Made by a program: the position numbers and the translations under genes. Positions 1 through 5,984 of a stretch of 10,434 bases of DNA are shown in pieces. Under the pieces are notes generated by a model. That model searched no databases and had not been told where the DNA came from. It saw nothing but the letters and a program-made list of their open reading frames with translations. Location of the stretch: positions 1 through 10,434 of the forward strand of contig JAAZOO010000183.1 of NCBI GenBank assembly GCA_012797715.1. The letters run 5' to 3'. The stretch's first letter is position 1, and each line of letters opens with the position of its first letter. The DNA comes from Geobacteraceae bacterium. Its GTDB lineage: Bacteria; Desulfobacterota; Desulfuromonadia; Geobacterales; Geobacteraceae.

Positions 1-28
1 CGAACCTCGTTCCGTGTACCTTTATCCT

Positions 29-922
29 CTATTCTCGCTCCTCTACTCTCAATCCGAACGCGCGACATACCTCCGCAAAATCCGCCCCAGGCGGCGCGGC
101 GACCTCCACCGTCCGGCCGTCCTCGCCGGGATAGGCCATGGAGCGGCAGTGGAGCATCAGGCGTGACGCGGCCTCTCCGCCGTACGTGGTGTCGCCCACG
201 ATGGGGAGTCCCCCAGAGGCAAGGTGCACCCGGATCTGGTGTGTTCTCCCCGTGAGAGGCCGGGCCTCCACCAGCGCGGCCCTCCCTGCCGCGGCACGTA
301 CCCGGAATTCCGTTCGCGCCTCCTTCCCCGGAGTCGCAACGCCGTACCTGGAGACTCCGACCTTTGCAATGGGGGCGTCGACTACCCACTCCCGCTCCTC
401 CACCTCACCCGTCACCAGCGCCAGGTAGCGTTTTTCCACCTGCCCGTCCTTCAGGAGAGACGACAGGCGCGCTGCGGCCCTCCGGTTCTTGGGAAAGAGC
501 ATGACCCCGGAGGTGCCCCGATCGAGGCGGTGGACAATGCGTACCGCTTCTTCGCTTCCTTTTCCCCTCAGATAGGCTCCAACGGCGTACTCAACCGTGC
601 CCTTCAACTGGTACGGAGTGCGCTGGGAATTGAACCCTGCCGGCTTGCACACCGCAAGCACGTCATCGTCTTCATAGAGGATGTCTTCCCTGCCATAGGC
701 AAGTTCCCGAAAGCGTTCCGGCTCCATGACCCCCAGGAGGATGCCGTCCCCCTCGCGGAGCGTTCGGGACGCCACCCGCACCATGGTTTCATTCACGGCG
801 CATCCCCCAAGGTCGATGATGCGGCGTATCCTGCTCTTGGACAGGGCCGGGAAAAGGAGGGCGGCGGCTTCATCCAGCCTTTTCCCGGCCTCTGCGGCGG
901 TAACGGTTCCCTTCAGAATCAT
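29..922 (-). CDS. RluA-family 23S rRNA pseudouridine synthase (S4 domain type)
   Basis: Predicted to isomerise specific uridines to pseudouridine in ribosomal RNA, acting in the cytoplasm. The frame from the ATG at 922 gives 297 residues. An N-terminal S4-like RNA-binding segment (about residues 10-65, with the SKSRIRRII stretch) precedes the catalytic domain. The family signature HRLDRGTSG starts at residue 131, and Asp134 is the expected catalytic aspartate. GRTHQIRVHL, another conserved RluA-family segment, lies near the C-terminus. Length and S4 domain resemble RluC/RluD rather than the shorter RluA, but the modified uridine cannot be told from sequence. The frame is open back to an ATG at 967, but I chose 922: it has AAAGGA five bases upstream, whereas 967 has no ribosome binding site and would add a proline-rich tail before the S4 domain. 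It is transcribed away from the polysaccharide operon and is probably functionally unrelated to it. Confidence 0.93.
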   Translation of the reverse strand: MILKGTVTAAEAGKRLDEAAALLFPALSKSRIRRIIDLGGCAVNETMVRVASRTLREGDGILLGVMEPERFRELAYGREDILYEDDDVLAVCKPAGFNSQRTPYQLKGTVEYAVGAYLRGKGSEEAVRIVHRLDRGTSGVMLFPKNRRAAARLSSLLKDGQVEKRYLALVTGEVEEREWVVDAPIAKVGVSRYGVATPGKEARTEFRVRAAAGRAALVEARPLTGRTHQIRVHLASGGLPIVGDTTYGGEAASRLMLHCRSMAYPGEDGRTVEVAAPPGADFAEVCRAFGLRVEERE

Positions 923-1080
923 GGCGTTCCTTTCCCGGGGTGGCCCCCCAGTAGTTTCGGGACCCATGGTAGCGCTTCACGGTGAAAGGTTCAAGGCAAA
1001 CATTCTTGCCCTGTTGGCCATGGCCTGCCGGTCCGTGTATAAACTTCGAACTGCTGACAACATTTTGAACGTTAAAATCC

Positions 1081-1110
1081 TTGATTTCTTTGTTCCACGT
1101 ACTGCATAGT
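1081..1110 (+). promoter_or_regulatory. possible sigma-70 promoter for the cysteine-rich frame
   Basis: TTGATT (1081-1086) and CATAGT (1105-1110) are 18 bp apart inside an AT-rich island (about 1055-1135) that contrasts with the GC-rich surroundings. Each box matches the consensus at four or so positions. Transcription would begin near 1117, just before the start codons of the small frame at 1131-1364. This is a pattern match only. No good promoter pair was found for the divergent pseudouridine synthase, although a TATACA lies on the minus strand at 1036-1041. Confidence 0.3.
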
Positions 1111-1130
1111 ATTGTTTTGTTAATGAAAAT

Positions 1131-1364
1131 ATGTGGGGTATTGGGGGGAGTATGGGTATCGTCCGGATGGGAGGAGCAACCCCGGTATGCGCCACCTGCG
1201 CCTTCTGGCGAGGTCGGCGACAGGAGGCGGACGGCGACTGCGTGTTCAACAGCCGTGACGTGGGGGTGTGCTGCGGCCCCTCGTTTTCCGGTTTCAGCAT
1301 GGGGGCGACGGCCACGTGCCGACAGTGGATACAGGGCTGCGCCTCCTCTTGCGAAAATCAATGA
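1131..1364 (+). CDS. small cysteine-rich protein, function unknown
   Basis: A 77-residue frame with eight cysteines: C20-x2-C23-x13-C37-x9-C47-C48-x14-C63-x6-C70-x3-C74, with Trp26 and Trp66 beside cysteines. Third codon positions from about 1185 on are mostly G or C, as in the neighbouring real genes, which supports coding. The CxxC plus spaced-cysteine layout with adjacent aromatics suggests a metal or iron-sulfur site, or a disulfide-rich fold. That is an inference; I do not recognise a named family. No signal peptide is evident. The start is uncertain: ATG at 1131 has a weak upstream site, ATG at 1152 has a GGGGGGAG run only one base before it, and ATG at 1167 sits 16 bases after that run. 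All three keep every cysteine. It lies alone between the pseudouridine synthase and the polysaccharide operon. Confidence 0.5.
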   Translation: MWGIGGSMGIVRMGGATPVCATCAFWRGRRQEADGDCVFNSRDVGVCCGPSFSGFSMGATATCRQWIQGCASSCENQ

Positions 1365-1388
1365 CATGCCCTGTCCGAAAACCCGCGG

Positions 1389-1449
1389 CCTTGCAGAACC
1401 CTTGGCCCGAAATAGGGAGCGTCGCCCGTTCCCTTGTCAGTCTGCAAGG
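1389..1449. repeat. 9-bp inverted repeat upstream of the sigma-54 promoter
   Basis: CCTTGCAGA (1389-1397) and TCTGCAAGG (1441-1449) are perfect inverted copies separated by 43 bp, and the downstream arm ends one base before the sigma-54 -24 box. A second imperfect palindrome lies between them: AGGGAGCG (1414-1421) and CGTTCCCT (1427-1434), seven of eight positions pairing. Either could be an activator site for a sigma-54 enhancer-binding protein, but they lie closer to the promoter than such sites usually do. They may also be chance. Confidence 0.35.
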
Positions 1450-1450
1450 G

Positions 1451-1466
1451 TGGCACTGTATTTGCT
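1451..1466 (+). promoter_or_regulatory. sigma-54 (RpoN) promoter, -24/-12 type
   Basis: TGGCACT, four bases, then TTGCT. Against the consensus TGGCACG-N4-TTGCW this matches all but one position, with exact spacing between the GG and GC dinucleotides. Transcription would start near 1477, about 130 nt before the wza start codon. The position, orientation and match make it a strong candidate for driving the polysaccharide operon, and it implies control by an enhancer-binding protein that is not encoded in this window. Confidence 0.75.
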
Positions 1467-1530
1467 TTCCTGTTGTTCCGGCGTTGTGCGCCCCCCATCT
1501 CCCCAGTGGTGGGCGGCGCATGTGCATGGG

Positions 1531-1559
1531 TTGACGTATCCCCGGTGAACGTATACACT
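1531..1559 (+). promoter_or_regulatory. candidate sigma-70 promoter for the polysaccharide operon
   Basis: TTGACG (1531-1536, five of six matches) and TACACT (1554-1559, four of six) are separated by the ideal 17 bp. Transcription would start near 1566, leaving a leader of about 40 nt to the wza start codon. It lies downstream of the sigma-54 promoter, so the operon may have a basal and a regulated promoter. Confidence 0.5.
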
Positions 1560-1605
1560 ACACATTTTATTGGCACGGATAAACACGCAACGGCAGAAAG
1601 ACGGT

Positions 1606-2664
1606 ATGTATAGAATTCTATCCTCCCATGGCATCATCCCCCTATTCCTGATCCTGTGCCTTCTGGGCGGGTGCGGCGGGTACGCCGACCTCCCCGCCGG
1701 CACGGTCAAGCCGATTTCCGGGTGGCTCGACTCCGCTGTTGTTGAACGGCAGGAGGTGGCCGTAGCGCCGCCGGATGCGGATGTCCCGCCGCCCGCCGAC
1801 TACCTGATAGGCCCCGGTGACGTGTTGTACATCAACGTGGAGGGGCGTCCGGAATTCATGATTGCGCCTCCGAACGCTTCCGGCAAGGTTCAGGGTAGCC
1901 GCGTGGACGGCCGCGGTTTCGTTCATCTCCCCATCGCCGGTCCGGTCCAGGTGGCGGGTCTCTCCGTCTCCCAGGCCCAGGCCCGCATCCGAGAGAAGCT
2001 CCTCACCTATCTGAAGAACCCGTGGGTGGTGGTGGAGATAGCCGAATACAAGAGCCATCCCCTCTACCTCCTGGGCCAGTTCAGGAATCCCGGAACCTAT
2101 TACATGGACCGCAACCTGAACCTGGCGCAGGGGATAGCCCTCGGCAACGGCTTCGACATCACCGCGGACCTGCGGGGCGCGCGCATCAACCGCAACAACC
2201 GCATCCTTCCGGTGGATGTCTACGATCTCCTGGTCAACGGCAATGCCAGGCACAACATCTGGCTCAAGGGGGGGGATACGGTCTTTATTCCCGATACCAG
2301 GAATTCCCAGGTGTTCATCTTCGGCGCCGTGAAGAAACCGGGGCCGGTCCCCATGCTCCAGAGCGGCCTGAACCTTGCTCAGGCTATCGGCAGCGCCGAA
2401 TTGCGGGACACGGGGTACGACTTTAAGCACGTGCGCATCATCCGCTCCCTTTCCGCAACCCACGGCGAACTGATTGTGATCGACTTCGACAAGATTCTGC
2501 GGGGCGAAGCCGTTCCCTTTCCCCTCATGGCCGGGGATATCATCTATGTACCGCGGAGCGGCATCGGGAGATGGAATGACGCCATTCAGGAGATTCTGCC
2601 GTCTCTGCAGGCCATCAGCGCCCTCCTGCAGCCCTTTGTCAATCTCAAGTACCTGACCGACTAG
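1606..2664 (+). CDS. wza: Wza-type polysaccharide export outer-membrane lipoprotein
   Basis: Forms the outer-membrane channel through which the finished polysaccharide leaves the periplasm, docking on the Wzc partner encoded next. From the ATG at 1606 it has 352 residues. A lipoprotein signal peptide ends in LGGC, with Cys23 as the lipidated residue. The polysaccharide export domain covers about residues 65-148, beginning near YLIGPGDVLYI. Two SLBB-type repeats follow (about 153-228, with YLLGQFRNPGTY, and 235-316, with VFIFGAVKKPGPV). A C-terminal amphipathic helix (about 321-352) fits the outer-membrane helical barrel of Wza. The length is close to E. coli Wza (379). The frame is open to a TTG at 1570, but that has no ribosome binding site and places residues before the signal peptide, so I prefer 1606, although its own site (AGAAAG) is weak. 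First gene of the operon. Confidence 0.93.
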   Translation: MYRILSSHGIIPLFLILCLLGGCGGYADLPAGTVKPISGWLDSAVVERQEVAVAPPDADVPPPADYLIGPGDVLYINVEGRPEFMIAPPNASGKVQGSRVDGRGFVHLPIAGPVQVAGLSVSQAQARIREKLLTYLKNPWVVVEIAEYKSHPLYLLGQFRNPGTYYMDRNLNLAQGIALGNGFDITADLRGARINRNNRILPVDVYDLLVNGNARHNIWLKGGDTVFIPDTRNSQVFIFGAVKKPGPVPMLQSGLNLAQAIGSAELRDTGYDFKHVRIIRSLSATHGELIVIDFDKILRGEAVPFPLMAGDIIYVPRSGIGRWNDAIQEILPSLQAISALLQPFVNLKYLTD

Positions 2665-2676
2665 GGGCAGGAAACC

Positions 2677-2727
2677 ATGTTCCCTTGTACTTTCAACTCT
2701 CAGCTCCGGAACCCGATGCCGACATGA
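2677..2727 (+). CDS. possible 16-codon leader ORF overlapping the wzc start
   Basis: An ATG at 2677 follows AGGA (2669-2672) by four bases, the best ribosome binding site between wza and wzc. It opens a 16-codon frame in a different phase from wzc. Its TGA (2725-2727) overlaps an in-frame wzc ATG at 2724 in an ATGA arrangement, typical of translational coupling. It could be a coupling leader peptide. It could also be meaningless, or reflect a base insertion or deletion near the true wzc start. Confidence 0.25.
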   Translation: MFPCTFNSQLRNPMPT

Positions 2728-5117
2728 TGAACGACCCTTACAATGTGCCGCACTTCGAGCCGAATCCCATGGAGGAAGTCCACCTCCAGGACTATCTGAA
2801 CGTCATTTTTCGCCGCCGCAAGGCTTTCTTTCTTGCCTTTCTTGCGGTGTTCATGGGTGTTGTCATCTATACCTTCACCATGAAGCCCGTGTACGAAGCG
2901 TCCGCCGTCCTCCACGTCAAGGACGAGAAGGCCAAGTCGGAACTCCTGGACATGCTTTCCGCGGGATCCGCGAACCCGGTGGACGCCGAACTGGAGATTC
3001 TCAAATCGCGGACCAACGCGGAGGAGGTGGTCCGTCAGCTCCACCTGAACTGGAGGATCGTCGACCGGCCGCGCCATGTCACCTTCCGCATCCTCGACTT
3101 CGCCTCCGTGGCGGAGCATCCTGTCTATACCGTGGAACTCACCGGCAACGGCGGCTATACGGTTCGCGGCACGGATGGGACCCTCGTGGGCTCCGGCCGC
3201 AGCGACCAGTTGTTCCGGAGCAACGGCGTCACCCTCTTCCTGGCCGACCTGAAAGGGAACAAGGGAGATACCTTCGGCCTGCGCATCCTTCCCTTCAACG
3301 ACACCGTTTCCGGTCTGCGGAAACGGGTCAAGGCGGCGGAGGTGGGCAAGAAGACCAACATCATCTCGCTATCCTACACCAGCACCGATCCCGCCATGGC
3401 CCGGGACGTGGTCAACACCCTGGTGCACGTCTACCTGAACCAGAGCGTCGGCTTCAAGACCGAAGAGGCGAGCCGTACCGTTGGTTTCGTGGAGGAGCAG
3501 CTGAATGGTCTGCGCGGAGCGCTGGAGTCCTCGGAGAAGGATCTTCAGGCCTACAAGAGCTCCACCGGCGTGGTGCAGCTGGACGCCACCGCCCGGGAAC
3601 TGATTGCCAAGCTTTCCGAAACGGAAAGGGAACGCACTGCCGTCACCCTGCGCAAAAAGCAGACCGAATTCGCCCTTGCCTCCCTGCAGGACGCGGCACG
3701 CCGGGGCGTCACCTATGCGCCGGCGGTTACCCGGGATGATCCGCTGGTGGCCAACATGGCCGGCAAACTGGCGGAGCTGGAGGTGCAGCGGAGGGCGCTC
3801 CTCACCGATGCCACCGAGAACCATCCGGCGGTAAAGGAGGTGAAGGGGCAGATTGACGAGCTGCAGCGCAAGATCCGATCCACCTACGAGAACGAGCTGC
3901 GGACCCTTGCCCGGCAGGAGACCGACATCAACGGCCAGCTGGCCCGCTACGAGGGCCTTCTCAGAGGGCTCCCCGAGGCGGAGCGTGACCTGGCCAAGCT
4001 GACGCGCGTCACCAAGGTGAATGCGGACATCTATACCTTTCTCCTCCAGAAGCACGAAGAGGCCCGCATTGCACGGGCCTCCACCATCAGCAACATCAGC
4101 GTCGTGGACCCGGCCATCGAGCCCGACAGACCGGTGAAGCCCCGCAAGGGGAAAAACCTCCTCCTGGGCCTGCTCGTGGGGTGCATGCTGGGGGTCGGCC
4201 TCGCCTTTTTCCAGGAATACCTGGACGACACCATCAAGGATGTGGATGCGGCCAAGCGGGAGCTGAAATGGCCCCTGCTGGCGGTTATCCCGTGCATCGA
4301 GGATGCCCAGGAGCGGGAGAAGGAGAGGAGAATATCCCTCGTTGCCCACATGGAGCCCAAGTCCCAGGTTGCCGAGGCGTTCCGGGCGATCCGCACCGGC
4401 ATCCATTTCTCCTCCCTCAGCAAGAGGAAACAGGTCCTCCTGGTCACCAGCACCTTCCCCGGTGAGGTGAAGAGCACGGTCAGCGCCAACATGGCCTGTA
4501 TCTTTGCCCAGACCGGCTCTCCGGTAATCATCATCGACTGCGACCTGCGCCGCTCCACGCTCCATGAAAAATTCGGCCTGAGCAAGGTGCCCGGCCTCAC
4601 CAACCTGCTGGCCGGAGACGCCCCTCTCGAGCAGGTGGTATGCCATACGCCGATACCCAATCTCGACTTTATCGGCGCCGGCGCAACCCCCCCGAACCCG
4701 GCAGAGCTCCTGGGCTCCCGGGAAATGGCCGACCTGGTGGCGCGCCTGCGCACCACCTACGAAATCATCCTCATCGATGCGCCGCCGGTGCTGGCGGTAA
4801 CGGACGCCCCCCTTCTCACCGCCGTAGCCGACGTCGCCATGGTGGTCATCGAAGCGGGGCGGGTCCCGGTCAAGGCAGCGCGCCAGATGCGCGAGACCCT
4901 GGCCGGCGTCAATGCCCCCGTCGTGGGCATGATCATCAACGACAAGAGCGGCAAGGGCCGCGAAGGGTACGGATACGGCTATTACGGCGGCAAGTACGGC
5001 TACTACGGCTACGGCTACTACGGCTACGGCTACCATGAAGAGAAGCCGGAGCCGAAGAAGGGAGCCCGAATGCCGGAATTTCTGGTGCGCTTCCTGAAAA
5101 AGCTCACCAGGGAATAG
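2685..5117 (+). CDS. wzc: Wzc-type polysaccharide co-polymerase and BY-type tyrosine kinase
   Basis: Inner-membrane protein expected to control chain length and export of the polysaccharide, with a cytoplasmic autophosphorylating tyrosine kinase domain. Numbered from the TTG at 2685 (810 residues): Wzz-type domain about 31-130, membrane helix about 47-66, long periplasmic coiled coil about 265-440, GNVR-type segment about 425-485, second membrane helix about 491-510, kinase about 550-755. The kinase has Walker A' (IIIDCDLRR, Asp618 and Asp620) and Walker B (IILIDAPP, Asp698). Walker A reads PGEVKS (592-597): the usual PGEGKS glycine before Lys596 is Val595, which could weaken nucleotide binding. 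Residues 761-783 carry 12 tyrosines in a Gly/Tyr run, the expected autophosphorylation tail. The start is uncertain: TTG 2685 lies 12 bases after AGGA, while ATG 2724 would shorten it by 13 residues. It starts 20 bp after wza. Confidence 0.93.
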   Translation: MYFQLSAPEPDADMMNDPYNVPHFEPNPMEEVHLQDYLNVIFRRRKAFFLAFLAVFMGVVIYTFTMKPVYEASAVLHVKDEKAKSELLDMLSAGSANPVDAELEILKSRTNAEEVVRQLHLNWRIVDRPRHVTFRILDFASVAEHPVYTVELTGNGGYTVRGTDGTLVGSGRSDQLFRSNGVTLFLADLKGNKGDTFGLRILPFNDTVSGLRKRVKAAEVGKKTNIISLSYTSTDPAMARDVVNTLVHVYLNQSVGFKTEEASRTVGFVEEQLNGLRGALESSEKDLQAYKSSTGVVQLDATARELIAKLSETERERTAVTLRKKQTEFALASLQDAARRGVTYAPAVTRDDPLVANMAGKLAELEVQRRALLTDATENHPAVKEVKGQIDELQRKIRSTYENELRTLARQETDINGQLARYEGLLRGLPEAERDLAKLTRVTKVNADIYTFLLQKHEEARIARASTISNISVVDPAIEPDRPVKPRKGKNLLLGLLVGCMLGVGLAFFQEYLDDTIKDVDAAKRELKWPLLAVIPCIEDAQEREKERRISLVAHMEPKSQVAEAFRAIRTGIHFSSLSKRKQVLLVTSTFPGEVKSTVSANMACIFAQTGSPVIIIDCDLRRSTLHEKFGLSKVPGLTNLLAGDAPLEQVVCHTPIPNLDFIGAGATPPNPAELLGSREMADLVARLRTTYEIILIDAPPVLAVTDAPLLTAVADVAMVVIEAGRVPVKAARQMRETLAGVNAPVVGMIINDKSGKGREGYGYGYYGGKYGYYGYGYYGYGYHEEKPEPKKGARMPEFLVRFLKKLTRE
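4998..5027 (+). repeat. 15-bp tandem repeat in the tyrosine tail of wzc
   Basis: Two perfect consecutive copies of GGCTACTACGGCTAC (4998-5012 and 5013-5027), followed by a partial GGCTAC, and preceded by related degenerate copies from about 4966. Each copy encodes GYYGY in frame, so gain or loss of a unit would change the tail by five residues and three tyrosines without a frameshift. Confidence 0.85.
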
Positions 5118-5130
5118 GCCGGGAACCGCC

Positions 5131-5946
5131 ATGATAGATTACCATGCGCATATCCTTCCCGGCGTGGATGACGGAGCCGCGGACACCGCCGAGGCGCTGG
5201 CCATCGCCGCCATCCTGTCCGACGCTGGATTCACCGACGTGCACTGCACCCCGCACCGCATGCGGGGAAGCTACGATGCCCCGCCGTGCCGCATCCGCCA
5301 AGCCGTGGAAGAGCTGCGTGAAGCCGTGGACGCCGCCCGCATCCCCCTGCGGCTGCATGTGGGGAGTGAATACTACGGCGACGAATATCTGACGACCCTG
5401 CTCGACACCCCGCTTCCCCTGGGCGATTCGAGCCTTATCCTCATGGAAGCTCCCCTCCAGGCATCATCCTCGCTTCTCCGTTCCACCGCCTTTCAGGTTG
5501 TCTGCCGAGGATTTTCTCCTCTTATCGCCCATCCGGAACGCTGCGCGATCCTGGGGTCCTCCGGGCGCGGCGACGCGGGTGCGCGCTCATTCCTGGGAAC
5601 GGTCCTGAAGCTTGCCCATGCCGGGCTGGGAAGCTGCCGCCGGAAAGAAACAGAACCGGAGCTTTCCGGCATGCTGCGCTCCATGGGGTGTCTCTTCCAG
5701 GGAAACCTGGGAAGCTTTGCCGGGATCTACGGTGAACGGGTGCGCCGCCAGGCCCTCCGTAACCTGCGCGCAGGGCTCTACGACTGCCTCGGAACCGATG
5801 TCCATACCGCGCGCGGTCTGGGCGACTGGCTCCCGCGGGCGCTGCGGGAGGTGGAGAGTATCGTGGGAGCGCAAGGGATGAAGGAACTCCTGTCTCCTGC
5901 CGCCGCCGCACCGTCGCCCTCTCTGTGCACGGCCGCGTTCCGCTGA
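5131..5946 (+). CDS. cpsB: PHP-type protein-tyrosine phosphatase (CpsB/YwqE family)
   Basis: Metal-dependent (typically Mn) cytoplasmic phosphatase expected to remove phosphate from the tyrosine tail of the adjacent Wzc. The 271-residue protein shows the family's metal-ligand motifs in order: DYHAHILPGVDDG at residue 3 (His5, His7, Asp13), TPH (His42), GSEYY (Glu80), IAHPER (His134), and LGTDVHT (Asp223, His225). The family usually has about 250-260 residues. The extra length comes from a Gly/Arg-rich insertion of roughly 30 residues after IAHPER (about 138-186). The ATG at 5131 has GGGA upstream and lies 13 bp after the wzc stop, so the two are co-transcribed. The C-terminal 15 or so residues are low-complexity Ala/Pro/Ser. 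The family is best known from Gram-positive capsule loci. E. coli uses an unrelated low-molecular-weight phosphatase (Wzb) in this role. Confidence 0.93.
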   Translation: MIDYHAHILPGVDDGAADTAEALAIAAILSDAGFTDVHCTPHRMRGSYDAPPCRIRQAVEELREAVDAARIPLRLHVGSEYYGDEYLTTLLDTPLPLGDSSLILMEAPLQASSSLLRSTAFQVVCRGFSPLIAHPERCAILGSSGRGDAGARSFLGTVLKLAHAGLGSCRRKETEPELSGMLRSMGCLFQGNLGSFAGIYGERVRRQALRNLRAGLYDCLGTDVHTARGLGDWLPRALREVESIVGAQGMKELLSPAAAAPSPSLCTAAFR

Positions 5947-5984
5947 CCGCCGCAACCACACACGCAAATGAGAAAGGTATTTCC

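Larger units (their letters stand above)
1365..1605 (+). other. promoter region of the polysaccharide operon
   Basis: A gene-free stretch of 241 bp between the cysteine-rich frame and wza. It contains the sigma-54 promoter (1451-1466), a candidate sigma-70 promoter (1531-1559) and two inverted repeats (1389-1449 and 1414-1434) that may bind regulators. No intrinsic terminator for the cysteine-rich frame is visible, so read-through into the operon is possible. Confidence 0.6.

Noticed and set aside
1571..1588. Perfect -24-like TGGCACG overlapping the wza start region
   Set aside because: No TTGC element at the required spacing downstream, so it cannot be a sigma-54 promoter.
1570..1605. TTG start extending wza by 12 residues
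   Set aside because: No ribosome binding site, and it would put a polar stretch before the lipoprotein signal peptide.
3369..5132. 587-codon minus-strand frame opposite wzc
   Set aside because: Antisense shadow of the GC-rich wzc gene, whose own domains and motifs are clear.
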